The translations under genes and the position numbers were made by a program. A DNA stretch of 64,000 nucleotides from Akebia trifoliata. Lineage: Eukaryota > Streptophyta > Magnoliopsida > Ranunculales > Lardizabalaceae. The notes under the pieces are model-generated. The model was not told where the DNA came from. It made no database searches and saw only the letters and a list, made by a program, of their open reading frames with translations. The number at the start of each line of letters is the position of its first letter. Positions within the stretch are counted from its first letter, which is position 1. Location of the stretch: the NCBI GenBank assembly GCA_017979445.1, contig CM030715.1, positions 9,168,187 through 9,232,186 on the forward strand, read 5' to 3'. Positions 13,450-24,668 of the stretch are shown here, in pieces.

Positions 13450-13711
13450 TTCATAGATTGCCCTTTCAGGTTTTCAATCTAGCGAGCTTGCTCTAACTTT
13501 TGCCTAGACCATTTTTTCAGGTTTTCGATCTAGCGAGCTTATATTTTTTTATTTTTACTTTGATTATTGTCAAAGCCGTCTTTTTGGATTTTCAACATTG
13601 CGAGCTTGCCTTTATTTTTGCCTAAGTCGCCCTTTCGAGTTTTCAACCTTGAGAGCTTGCCTTAATTTTTTCTTAAGTCGCCCTTTCAGGTTTTCAACCT
13701 AGTAGGCCTCA
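13450..13711. repeat. Degenerate tandem repeat, about 55-75 bp units
   Basis: Four to five imperfect units contain CGCCCTTTCAGGTTTTCAAC, then TAGCGAGCTTGC and TTTTTGCCTAAG-like spacer. The unit is unrelated to the 51-bp array nearby. A second, older tandem block in the same retrotransposon untranslated region. Confidence 0.7.
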
Positions 13712-15559
13712 TTTTTCTTTTTCTTCTATTTTGAACTTCTAGAGTTACTGTCTAATCATGCTTTACTACCTTCCTTGAATTTTTCGGACGGTACTTAGGA
13801 GGACTTTCATGGGTAGGCTTAGGACTGGGCATAAAAATAAAGGAATTTTGAGGCTCAAAAATCCGAATGTCCCTTGTGTGGCATTTCTTTTAAATTGTTT
13901 CCTCTTTCTTCAAATTTTCTTCTTCATTTTGATAATATTTCTTTTCAATTTTTTTCTTCTTTGTGGGGGAATATATTTTTTATTTTGATGTGGTCGGGCT
14001 TGAAGTAACTTCTCAGGTTGCCTACGTACCCTAAAATTTTAAGATCAGACCAAAACGTAGTTCGAATCATTTCCTTCCCTGGGTTAGGTGATCGAGCAGA
14101 GAAAGAAAAAAGGATTTTTTCTATTTTGAAAAAGGCTGCAAAGGGTTGAGAAAGAAGATATTGAACTGGGTAACAAGAAATTGATTCGGCTAAAGATGGC
14201 CTCTTTAAATGTGGTACTGCTTGATTTGGTCAAGGTTGATTGGTTCTGGTAGTTGAATTTCATCATGATCTGAAGTCTGACGGTTTTTCCAAGTAGTATG
14301 AACTTATCTCTTCGATTAGGTTTAGAGTTCCTTCTATAGTCGATGAGGAGGGCTCAATTTTCTTCGAAGTCTGATGGTTAAATCCTTGACTTATAAGTGG
14401 CGAACTTTGACCTTCTTGTCAAACGTGCGAATAACTCTTCTTTGATAAGTTTGCATGTGGTACAGAACTCTAAGTTGTTTTTCTTCAATAAATTTTAGTT
14501 CTTCATACCCTTGATGGATCTAATCTACTTCTGACAATTGACTTTCCTTTTATATCATATAACAACGAGCACTACAGCTTCCGTAGAAGATCGAGTCGAA
14601 GTTTGACATACTAAGGGTGCAAAAGATAATTTCTTATACCAATCTCAATGTGACCGACACCTCTTTTGTGATGATAGTTTCAAGATCTTTGTTGGCCAAT
14701 TTAATTGCTCCATTGGTCTTATTATGAGAGTTTTATTATGTTGAGAAGTCCAATGTTGATATATTTCGTAACTTCTCATCTGATTATGTGAGTCCATTCT
14801 GATTTGTACATGTGGTGTTTCTGTAGGACGAGTATATATTTCGTGTTGAACAACACTTAAGCTTAACCAACATATCCTCATATGACCACACAAGCAAGTT
14901 TTTTGAATTTTCTGAATAAATTTATTATCTCTTTGTGTTTCTCTGGGGATAAGTTAGTTCCACTCTAAATTTCTTGGGAATTATTTTTTGTTCCGAGGTC
15001 AATGACCTTCGTTTCCTTGATTAGAAGTCAAGCATGACATTTATCTCCTCATTTAGGAGGGGGTTCCTTATTAAGGGAATTTCTCCTTGAAGTCAGTTTA
15101 TTAGTTAATTCGTTAATGTGCTCGAAAGTATTTAGAAATTTCGTTTATTCAATTGAATTCAGACGGGGAGTCTAACGTCATTGTAAACTCGACAAACTAA
15201 CTTAACTCAAAAGAAATAAAAAAAATATAGACTTGATTGCTAAATTGATAAAAAAAAAAACTAAACTCAAAACTCAAAAAACTAGAGACAATTACCCACA
15301 GCGGGCTTGATTACAGACTGAGAACTCAGGACATCGTTTCCAAGCAAAAAAACTGAGTCTTCTTCTCCAGATTCTTTGTCTTGCTAAAAGACAAAGGTTG
15401 CATTTGGTGGCGAGAACATCATTAAGGACCATCACTCTAGTAAGAAGGGGGCTGGGAGGCTTATGATTGACTAAGTGGATGAAAAAAGACTGAGTCAAAC
15501 AAGAGTTGAGTGTTGGATACCATGTTCAAAGTCTGAGGAGGTTGGTAAGTGGTTAGAGT
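13712..15559. other. Retrotransposon internal sequence, unassigned
   Basis: Lies where pol should follow gag on the - strand, but no protease, reverse transcriptase, RNase H or integrase motif is visible in the open frames here (14084-14266, 14645-14893 and 15292-15498). Either pol was deleted or the element family never had it. Confidence 0.4.
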
Positions 15560-16390
15560 GTTGCTAGTAACATTTGGCTGCTCAGGGGCAGGGATAGTTA
15601 CCTTTCTGGTATTAATGAGATCTTAAACTATGTGATGAAGGGAAACGCAACGATTAGTAGGATGAGCGGGATTTTGGTGAAACTCACAAAATAGGTTGGG
15701 ATTGTGAGAAGTGGGGAGTGTGTTTGGTAAAGGTCGAGGTTGAAGACGTACAATGAGCCCTTTACTTAATAGTTTCTGAAAGACAAGGCTCAAAGACATC
15801 CCAAGATCAATGAATTTCCTACATGGTCAAGGTTGACTAGGGTTAACTTGGTTGGTAGACAGGGTGGTAGATTGGACAGGGGTAACAAATGTACTGGCTA
15901 TATAGGCATAATTAGTGCTAAGCTTAGAATTGGTAAAGGGTTTTTTGAGCTTATCATTAAAAGGATTGGAAAGGACCCCGGAAGCAAAGGCATCTTCCAG
16001 TTGGCTATCGGCTTGCAATAGAGACTTGATTGTAGGAAGGTATTGGAAAACTAGATGTCGAACATACCCTTGCAAGAAATTTTTTAAGATAATAGCCACT
16101 TGTTCTTTCTCTGAAGGTCGATCCCACATTTCTGCAACCTTGGCTCTCCAACGACCAATGAAATCAGTAAACGTTTCCCCATTCTTCTGTTTAGTTGACT
16201 CCAAATCCCTTTTTGAAGTTTCAATCTCGGTACTATATTTGTACTGGTGCCAGAAAGCCTTTGACATATTTTCCCATGTACTTATTATAGTTGGATCTTG
16301 AAACATCAGCCATCATAGCGCTGATCCTGATAGAGTTCGTTGAAATAGTAATGTCATCTGTTCATCCCTGAGACCCATAGTGTGCATGTT
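15560..16390 (-). pseudogene. Decayed gag of a Tat-like Ty3 retrotransposon
   Basis: Gag forms the virus-like particle core of the element. On the - strand the frame 16306-15827 encodes 159 residues with the retrotransposon_gag pattern: TWENMSKAFWHQY, then KRDLESTKQKNGETFTDF and GRWRAKVAEM, followed by RPSEKEQ. Upstream in the same frame, LFQRTLSGSAL then a stop then W matches the usual gag LxGxAxxW block with one nonsense codon. Downstream, FCEFHQNPAHPTNRC and a broken IVxDLI match the C-terminal HxxxGHxTxxC and IQDLI segments of Tat gags. At least two stops interrupt it. The 5' side is cut off at the tandem array around 16390, and no pol follows. Confidence 0.8.
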
Positions 16391-18945
16391 ACTGACTCTT
16401 TCACCCTGGGCAGGTAGAGTAGGACTCCCAAAAAAATTAGTTCATTACTCTTTCACTCCGAGTAGGTAGAGTAGAACTTGCAAAAAAAAATTAGTTCATT
16501 ACTCCTTCTCTCTGGGCAGGTAGAGTAGGACTCCCAAAAAAATTAGTTCATTACTCTTTCACTCTGAGTAGGTAGAGTAGAACTTTCCAAAAAAATTAGT
16601 TCATTACTCTTTCACTCTGAGTAGGTAGAGTAGAACTTCCAAAAAAAAATTTAGTTCATTACTCTATCACCCTAAGCAGGTATAGTAGGACTCCGAAAAA
16701 AATTAGTTCATTACTCTTTCACTCCGAGTAGGTAGAGTAGAACTTGCAAAAAAAAAATTAGTTCATTACTCCTTCACTCTTGGCAGGTAGAGTAGGTCTC
16801 CCAAAAAAATTAGTTCATTACTCTTTCACTCCGAGTAGAACTTTTCAAAAAAATTAGTTTATTACTCTTTCACTCTGAGTAGGTAGAGTAGAACTTCCAA
16901 AAAAAAATTTAGTTCATTACTCTTTCACCCTGGGCAGGTAGAGTAGGACTCCCAAAAAAATTAGTTCATTACTTTTTCACTCCGAGTAGGTAGAGTAGAA
17001 CTTGCAAAAAAAAAATTAGTTTATTACTCCTTCACTCTGGGCAGGTAGAGTAGGACTCCCAAAAAAATTAGTTCATTACTCTTTCACTCCGAGTAGGTAG
17101 AGTAGAACTTCCCAAAAAAAAAATTTCGTTCATTACTCTTTCACCCTGGGCAGGTAGAGTAGGACTCCCAAAAAAATTAGTTCATAACTCTTTTACTCCG
17201 AGAAGGTAGAGTAGAACTTTCCAAAAAAATTATTTCATTACTCTTTCACTCCGAGTAGGTAGAGTAGAACTTCCAAAAAAAAAATTAGTTCATTACTCTT
17301 TCACCCTGGGCAGGTAGAGTAGGACTCCCAAAAAAATTAGTTCATTACTCTTTCACTCCGAGTAGGTAGAGTAGAACTTGCAAAAAAAAAAATTAGTTCA
17401 TTACTCTTTCACTCCGAGTAGAACTTTTCAAAAAAATTAGTTCATTACTCTTTCACTCTGAGTAGGTAGAGTAGAACTTGCAAAAAAAAATTAGTTCATT
17501 ACTCTTTCACTCTTTCACCCTGGGCAGGTAGAGTAGGACTCCCAAAAAAATTAGTTCATTACTTTTTCACTCGAGTAGGTAGAGTAGAACTTGCAAAAAA
17601 AAAATTAGTTTATTACTCCTTCACTCTGGGCAGGTAGAGTAGGACTCCCAAAAAAATTAGTTCATTACTCTTTCACTCCGAGTAGGTAGAGTAGAACTTC
17701 CCAAAAAAAAAATTAGTTCATTACTCTTTCACCCTGAACAGGTAGAGTAGGATTCCCAAAAAATTAGTTAATTACTCTTTCACTCCGAGTAGGTAGAGTA
17801 GAACTTCCAAAAAAAAAATTAGTTCATTACTCTTTCACCCTGGGCAGGTAGAGGAGGATTCCTAAAAAATTAGTTCATTACTCTTTCACTCCAAGTAGGT
17901 AGAGTAGAACTTCCCAAAAAAATTAGTTCATTACTCTTTCACCCTAGGCAGGTAGAGTAGGACTTCTAAAAAGCTTAGTTCATTACTCTTTCACTCCGAG
18001 TAGGTAGAGTAGAACTTCAAAAAAAGTTCATTATATATAGTAGGATATAGTTCATTACTCTTTCACTCCGGGTAGGTAGAGTAGAACTTCCAAAAAAAAA
18101 AAAATTTAATTACTCTTTCACTCCGGGTAGGTAGAGTAGAACTTCCAAAAAAAAAAAATTTAATTACTCTTTCACTCCGAGTAGGTAGAGTAGAACTTTT
18201 AAAAAAAAAATTAGTTCATTACTCTTTCACCCTGGGCAGGTAGTGTAGTACTCCTAAAAAATTAGTTCATTACTCTTTCACCCTTGGCAGGTAGAGTAGG
18301 ACTCCTAAAAAATTAGTTCATTACTCTTTCACTCCGAGTAGGTAGAGTAGAACTTCCCAATAAAATTAGTTCATTACTCTTTCACCCTGAGCAGGTAGAG
18401 TAAGACTTCTAAAAAGCTTAGTTCATTACTCTTTCACTCCGAGTAGGTAGAGTAGAACTTCCAAAAAAAAAAAAAAATAGTTAATTACTTTTCACTCCGG
18501 GTAGGTAGAGTAGAACTTCCCAAAAAAAACATTTCATTACTCTTTCACTCCGAATAGGTAGAGTAGAACTTTCCAAAAAAAAAAATTAGTTCATTACTCT
18601 TTCACCCTGGGCAGGTAGAGTAGGACTCCTAAAAAATTAGTTCATTACTCTTTCACTCCGAGTAGGTAGAGTAGAACTTCCCAAAAAAATTAGTTCATTA
18701 CTCTTTCACCCTGGGCAAGTAGAGTAGGACTTCTAAAAAGCTTAGTTCATTACTCTTTCACTCCGAGTAGGTAGAGTAGAATTTCCAAAAAAAAAAAATA
18801 GTTCATTACTCTTTCACTCCGGGTAAGTAGAATAGAACTTCCCAAAAAAAAATTTAGTGCATTACTCTTTCGCTCTGAGTAGGTAGAATAAGACTCAAAA
18901 AAATATAAATTCATTACTCTTTCACCTAGAGTAGGTAGAGTATGA
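16391..18945. repeat. Tandem array 2, about 50 units of 51 bp with two alternating types
   Basis: The unit is TTAGTTCATTACTCTTTCAC plus a variable core. Type A continues TCCGAGTAGGTAGAGTAGAA and type B continues CCTGGGCAGGTAGAGTAGGA. For long stretches A and B alternate, giving a roughly 102-bp higher-order unit; some units are shortened (about 16828 and 17418). It sits directly upstream of the + strand 3' untranslated segment and LTR D. Frames within it on either strand are repeat translations. Confidence 0.95.
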
Positions 18946-19298
18946 CATTTTATTTTCTCCCAACTTTTGCTCAGATTTGTCTCAAATATCATTCAAATTT
19001 TCTCGAGTTTTGTTTTACTCAGATTTTACTCAATTTCACACAATGCACACACTTGCTCATTTGTTCTTTTAGTCAGGGAGAATTCTTTAAAATTCAAGGA
19101 TCTGACACTGTCAGTGAGAGTTTGCGCTCAAGGACCTGACAATCTTTTGATTCGGGGAAAGCTTTACCCTCAAGGATCTGAACACCTTGACGAATTGCTA
19201 AATCAGGCTGCAAAATGAACTGTCACTAGCTTTGGCATTCGGATATCGCACTATCTACCAAAATAGATTTGCTATCTAGTTTGCTTCAACCCTCTGCC
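18946..19298 (+). other. Retrotransposon 3' untranslated segment before LTR D
   Basis: Inverted counterpart of 11728-12104. It contains AGTCAGGGAGAATTC and AATTGCTAAATCAGGCTGCA and leads straight into the polypurine tract. Reading frames here (18942-19218) have no known domain. Confidence 0.65.
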
Positions 19299-19311
19299 AA
19301 AGAGGGGCATC
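19299..19311 (+). other. Polypurine tract of LTR D
   Basis: AAAGAGGGGCATC abuts TGTAGACACC at 19312. Together with the TATA box inside the LTR it fixes the sense of this LTR as +. Confidence 0.8.
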
Positions 19312-20089
19312 TGTAGACACCCCATTTTTGCCTCCGCCTGATTAATCAACTCGTTAACCCGATCGCAATAATTCCCAATGATGGATGTGTATTCCATTGC
19401 TTTATTTTGTTACCAGATGTGTTTCAGAAATCCAGATGAGGTATCTCAAATTGACAAAACCTTAGAAACCACGCTACGCTAGGAAAATACAACTCCAGAA
19501 ACATAAAAATCATCATCTTGCAGACCAAAAAGAAGCTTCACGATAAAAATCACTAAAAAATTGACCAAATTACCAAAATACCCCTAATCTCAAAAAAACT
19601 CTAGAGCCTATGTTACGCTTAGGAAAACTCTCTCAAACACATAAAATAACAAATCAAAATCAAATAAATTCACACAATTTTAACAGAATTCGATAAAATT
19701 ACGAAAATGCCCCTCATAAAATTCACGTTCATTTGACACAAAAAACTTCATAAATGACACAAACCAATAGTTCCATTGAATTCCTTACGAAAAATCAATT
19801 CTAAAACATCCTAGAACATTAAAAACTGACTTAAAACGTGAAAAGTCCTCTCCGAGGGCAAAACGGTAATTTCACAATTTTCATAATTAAAATTTTCGAA
19901 ATTAATAAATAAAATATTAAATAATTAAAATGAAACATTAATGAAATTAATTTAAAATTTTGAACTAAAAAAATCGATCAATCAGGCTCTCATGAAAAAT
20001 TGTTGAGGGTTCGTGAGATATTTCTTTAAGGACCCCTCTATTTGGGGGTCCAAAGAATTAAAGATATAATAGAGGGGAGTGCTCCAAAA

Positions 20090-20405
20090 ATTTAAAGTCA
20101 ATCAAACAAGACTAAAGTCAAGATATTAAAGTCAATCAAATAAGACTAAAGTCAAAATTAAAGTCAATTAAGTAAGACTAAAGTCAAGTATTAAAGTCAA
20201 TCTCATAAGACTAAAGTCAAAACCCTAAATCAAAACCCTAATCTAAATTAATCAAGTCAATCTCATAAGACTAAGGACAAAACCCTAAATCAAAATCCTA
20301 ATCTAAACTAATCAAGTCAATCTCATAAGACTAAAGTCAAAATCCTAAGTCAAAGTCCTAAAGACTAAGTCCATCTCATGAGACCAAAGTCAAAACCCTA
20401 ATTAA
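20090..20405 (+). repeat. Short tandem repeats inside U3 of LTR D
   Basis: Repeated TAAGACTAAAGTCAA and TTAAAGTCAATC motifs, grading into CAAAACCCTAATCTAA repeats upstream of the TATA box. Not seen in the other family-1 LTRs of the window. Repeats at this position can change LTR promoter strength; that is inference. Confidence 0.85.
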
Positions 20406-20451
20406 AACTCTAAAAGAAACCCTAATTAAACCCTAATGCTTCTAAAAACTT

Positions 20452-20460
20452 TATAAATAG
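20452..20460 (+). promoter_or_regulatory. LTR D TATA box
   Basis: TATAAATAG followed by GAGCCTCCAC. LTR A has the same TATAAATAGGAG context on the - strand. Confidence 0.6.
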
Positions 20461-21056
20461 GAGCCTCCACACCCTATTTTCGTATCAAAGAAAAAACCCT
20501 AGAAAAAGTTGGTGAAGAAGCCTCCACAACCTCCCAAAACCCTAATTTTGGAGTCTCAACTCCTTACCTAACACCCCTGCTTCGATTTTAGCCTAAAAAA
20601 CACTCAAAAACCTCTCAAAAACATCCCAAAAATCTACAACAAATTCGAATCACCCAGATCCAAGAAGGAGATACCTTACCTCGGAGATCAGGAATCAGAT
20701 CTGGAGATAGAACGAAGTAAGGAATACGGTACAAGGAGTCATTTTCACCAGATCTGAGGGAATAACACTTTTGCAGATCGAAGGTAAGATTTTTCATTAT
20801 TTTTTAATTTAGGTTTGTCATTAGCGATGTAGATTTATTTGGAATAAGTAGAGACCGACAATGGCCGGGCGGGGTTGGTGCCTAACACCTTCCAACCCCG
20901 TAACATGATCCCCGGATTCAGATTTTCTGTAGAAGATTAGTTTATTATCCGTTTTAGAATCAGTTTGATTCCTAGACCATAATAACTAGGTGGCGACTCC
21001 CAAACCTCAAGGGTCAAAAGTGGATCCGCGTACCCCGCGGATCGAGGGCGCTTTCA

Positions 21057-21444
21057 GTGGGTTAGGAGATGGACTTGATTTATGGATAATGGGTATTATG
21101 GCTATGGACTTTGGGTTAATGTCTTAGGGTGACTTGGCTCGATTAGGATATAGACTTTGTTTATGGACTTGGGTTAAGGTAAAGGTGATGAATCGATTAA
21201 TGGAGAATGTATATGAATTCGGATTGGATTATGAAAGTGGTATGGAATTAGATTGGATTAGGGACAAGTTTGAGCATGCAAAACTATATGAGATGATGCA
21301 TAGGTGCATGTATGCATGAGGAAAATATGTTAAGTGACAATTTTATACAACGTGGGCCCATTGAAAGGTTTTGAATTTTTAATCGAAATCAACTTAAAAT
21401 TTTCAGAAATTCCTAATGGATTCATGGAAATAGGGGTGTTGACA
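21057..21444 (-). mobile_element. Family-2 Tat-like LTR, 5' part (continuation of 9058-10169)
   Basis: Homologous to about 23750-24046: both share GGATAATGGGT, GATGATGCATAGGTGCATGT-like sequence, GCATGTATGCATGAG, and a shared end GGGGTGT. On the - strand it starts TGTCAACACCCC. It is separated from its other part by the whole composite at 10170-21056. Confidence 0.7.
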
Positions 21445-22096
21445 ATGATTTTACAGCTTACAATAGGACAAATGCTCATGTCACTCTAATGTGGGTGCAT
21501 CGATATACCTTTCAAGGTTACTAGAGTTGTGATTTTTATGAATGATGTCGCATTCCATGAAGAGATCGGGCCACGCATTATTACCTTGTTAGTTATAAGG
21601 GACATGCAAGCGTGTGATGCATCATAAATTAGACGTGTTAGTGGTATGTACAAATAGGATAAGGTACGCCCGGGGAGTTTTTTGGATAAATGGGCCTATG
21701 GACCAGATCACATCACCAAAGTATGGATATCAAATAAATATTGATCATAAAACTTAAAAATATCCATAACATCAAGATCAAGATCAATACACACACATCA
21801 AAGATATATATTAAGTAAGATCATGGCATATCAGATAGGTAATCAATCAGGATAGAGCAAAATAGAACAAAGATAATCAATCAATCAGGATAACACAAAA
21901 TAATATCAATCATCAAGATTGGCACAATAACATTAGTTAGGATAGAAAATAACAAATACCTCTTTTTATTTATTTATTGATTTTTATATATTTTTTTTTT
22001 ATTCTTTAGATCAATGGGAAAAAATATCCTATGGTAACCGTTGGATTATTAATAATTTAGGAATCTGAGACAATTAACAACATATGATCATTCCGT
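21445..22096. other. Spacer between two family-2 LTRs
   Basis: No domain recognised; AT-rich, with repeated ATCAAGATCAAGATCAAT-like stretches around 21770-21900. It may be flanking DNA of the older insertion. Confidence 0.35.
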
Positions 22097-24048
22097 AGAC
22101 ATGAGAATGTTCATTTTTAAACCTCAATGATACATTGTTTGGAGTTATCACCATTCTTTTTTGGAAATGGGTGTGAATAGACACTCAAATCAAAAACATT
22201 TTGAAAAATTATTTTTCATGGTATTGTAGTGAATCTCATTCATAAAAAATGTATGGTCTACCTAAGATCTAGGTAAGGAGATTCAGTTCAAGAATGGAGA
22301 AGGTGTTAAGTATCCTATTATCTCCACCTAGGGTGGTTACCTTTAAACTTTGTCATTTTGAAAATAACAAAAATGCATAAGATGGATGAAGTGAGTATGC
22401 GCACATAGTAGATATGTACCTATTTGAAAGAGGGTTTAATGTTAGAGTTGACATGGGGAATACCCTATAGAAAAGGATATCCCATGGAATTATCATATTT
22501 TACATGAGTTGAAATATTGATTTAGAATTTTAGAGAAATTCCATGAATGGAGTCTCCTTAAATCCATAATTTTGATGCATGCATGCTTGACTAGAAACTC
22601 GTATTTTAACCTCATCAAGAGAGTTACACATCTCTTCATCATGGCCAAGCATGTGTAGTGTGTTTGCATAATGTACATATGATGTATGAGAGAAATGGAT
22701 TTAAAAAGGACTTCATCCTTTCGACCAAACCGCTTCAAGCATTTCATGCCCAAGGTTGAGGTTCAATCTACTCAGAATAAAGGAGGGTTCTCCATTACAT
22801 CCTAAAGGTTTCTAAAAAAGAAAATAAAAAAATGGATAAAAGAATAAGATGCAAGCTTAAAAGTAAACTAAATCCTAACCCACCTTGTCCCTTGATAGTT
22901 TTTAAATGAGTTTGAGTCTTGAAAGATGATTTGAAGGTTGAGTAGTTCAATTGATGATAGAAAATAAAAGTTGTTGAGTTGAAGGTTGGGAAATGAGAGA
23001 TGGAATAGGGATTTTGATAGAGTTTTAGGTTGAGAGATGGGGGTTTGAGAGCATGTCTTGCTCATAGAAAATGAGATTATTTATAGAGTTTTTAAAAAAC
23101 TTTTAGGGATAAAGTGGTCCAATCCTAAAAATAAAGATAGTAGACATAAGGTTTAGGTTATTTCTTTTTGAATTTTTGGTAAAAGTGAAATTTGTAAAGA
23201 AATCTTAAAAGTATTTTTTTGATCTTTAATTTTTTTGTAAATAGAGATGAGAAAACAAAAACTACTTTTGGGAGGGTGAAAAGGGAGTGACATGTGTAAA
23301 AGTGAAAAGTAGACCTTGATTCATTTGTAAATAACTTATAAAGCAAGAGTGGATGTATATTTTTAAAATGGACTAATGGGAAAACTCAATATATGTACTT
23401 GAAGATTCCCACCTTTTGGGTAAGATTGAAAGTTATCCCAATTTTAGAGATTTTTACCTAAGACTAAAGTACATTTTTGGTTTGAACACACTTTTTGATA
23501 AAGGTATTCTTGAATTTTCATAAGGGGGAATTGACTTTCTAATTAGATTAAAGTATTAGGTATTGGGGACTTATAAGATATCAATATGTGTCATTTTTTG
23601 AGGGGGTGTAAGGGAATAGACTTAGAATAAGTTTGGTATTAGGCTTAAAATAGAATTAGGTTTGGATTTTGGTTATGGACTTGGGTTATGGAATTTGGGT
23701 ATTAAGGCTAGGTTCAAGAGTGAGTTTAGTATGATTTGACTTATGGACTTAGGTTATGGATAATGGGTTATGTACTTTGGGTATTACGGCTAGGTTTGAG
23801 AGTAGATATGAAATTGGGTCGGTCTATGATTAGGAAGGTGGTGTGAAATTGGATTGGATTAAGGATAAGGTATGGGCATGCGAAACAATATGAGGTGATG
23901 TATGGGTGCATGTATGCATGAGAAAATGTGTCAAGTGGTAATTTTTATGCAACGTGAGCTCAATGAAAGGTTTTGGATTTTTAATTGAAATCCACTTGAG
24001 ATTTTCGAAAATTCCTAATATGTTCGTGCAAATTGGGGTGTCTATACA
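22097..24048 (-). mobile_element. Family-2 Tat-like LTR (uninterrupted copy)
   Basis: Matches both pieces of the split LTR in order, and also contains the roughly 0.5 kb missing there (about 23209-23740). The right end is GGGGTGTCTATACA, so the - strand start is TGTATAGACACCCC. The left border is approximate. No primer site or polypurine tract is evident next to it, so a solo LTR is likely. Confidence 0.65.
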
Positions 24049-24317
24049 TTCTTTAATATTGTAAACCTTTCAAGTCTTCTAAAGGGTTTTCGCCGAATAA
24101 TCACGGAAACCTCTTCTTATGATTTTACATGTCACACCACCGTATGTCACACCATATTGATGACATCACTCAACTTTGATGATGCTACCATCCATCTAAC
24201 ATCAAGAATCTACCCCCATTACAAAACAAGAATAACCCTTTCTTTCTCTTATCTTTTTTGTAAAAAAGGGGAAAAAACCAACCAAACCTCTTCATTAGGG
24301 TTTTTTATTAAAAAAAA

Positions 24318-24668
24318 ATGGAATTCGATAAGAGAAAACAGAAGGTTGATGTCGTATGTGACGGAAGAAAAACAAAGACTCGTGAAGATGATGGAAAACA
24401 GGAAAAGACTATTGAAGCAAAGGTTGAAAAATTCTTTGTGATTATTCGACGGTTACATTCTGTCGTTAAACATGTTAAGAGTGATACCAGTGATAGTTAA
24501 AAATTAAAAGAGAAAGGGTCGAGTTGGAAATTGGCATTCGAATAGGGTGATTTCAAGGAAGCTAACAGCGTTCGAAACAGAAGAAGGAGGGAAGATGTTG
24601 TAGAAGAGAACCTAGTTTTGGATCTTAACATACTTAAATGGGTGTTTAATGGATACGGCGTATTTTAA
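24318..24668 (+). pseudogene. NIMIN-like (NPR1-interacting) pseudogene
   Basis: NIMIN proteins are small nuclear regulators that bind NPR1 in salicylic-acid signalling. From the ATG at 24318 the frame starts MEFDKRKQK, has an acidic-basic stretch and KVEKFFVIIRRL (residues about 36-47), which resembles the NIMIN EKFFALI motif. It then meets a TAA at 24498. The same frame continues with SSWKLAFE, a TAG at 24543, and GDFKEAN, resembling a conserved W-x-P-x-F-x-x-x-D-F block with its inner Trp changed to a stop. It ends with LVLDLNI (from 24612), an EAR-type LDLN motif as in NIMINs, and a TAA at 24666. Order, spacing and size (116 codons) fit a single-exon NIMIN. Two nonsense codons make a full-length product unlikely; a 60-residue truncated peptide is possible. 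It lies between retrotransposon LTRs on the opposite strand. Confidence 0.6.

Larger units (their letters stand above)
10170..21056. mobile_element. Composite of two family-1 Tat-like elements in inverted orientation
   Basis: From the outside in: LTR A (- sense, 10170-11714) and LTR D (+ sense, 19312-21056); polypurine tracts; about 0.4 kb of matching 3' untranslated sequence; and 51-bp tandem arrays (12105-12800 and 16391-18945). All are in opposite orientation on the two sides. Between them lie unassigned sequence and a - strand gag remnant that ends abruptly against the right array. Because the LTRs are inverted, this cannot be one normal insertion. Two head-to-head elements joined by deletion, or an inversion between copies, would explain it. 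Confidence 0.75.
19312..21056 (+). mobile_element. Family-1 LTR D (3' LTR of a + strand element)
   Basis: Runs from TGTAGACACCCCATTTTTG to GAGGGCGCTTTCA. A TATAAATAG box lies at 20452-20460 on the + strand, so U3 is about 1.14 kb. Its 1745-bp length exceeds the other copies because of the short repeats at 20090-20405. The sequence after it (21057) is the resumed family-2 LTR, not a primer site, consistent with a 3' LTR. Confidence 0.85.

Noticed and set aside
20220..20440. AAACCCTAA words resembling telomere repeats.
   Set aside because: They are irregular, spaced by other motifs and lie within the U3 repeats of an LTR. Not an interstitial telomere array.
10170..21056. The region as a single retrotransposon with terminal repeats.
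   Set aside because: Its LTRs are inverted, both have polypurine tracts on their inner sides, and there is no target duplication. A single insertion would have direct LTRs.
24157..24441. A 94-codon frame in another phase over the NIMIN-like region.
   Set aside because: It lacks any motif, whereas the overlapping frame from 24318 holds three NIMIN-like motifs in order.
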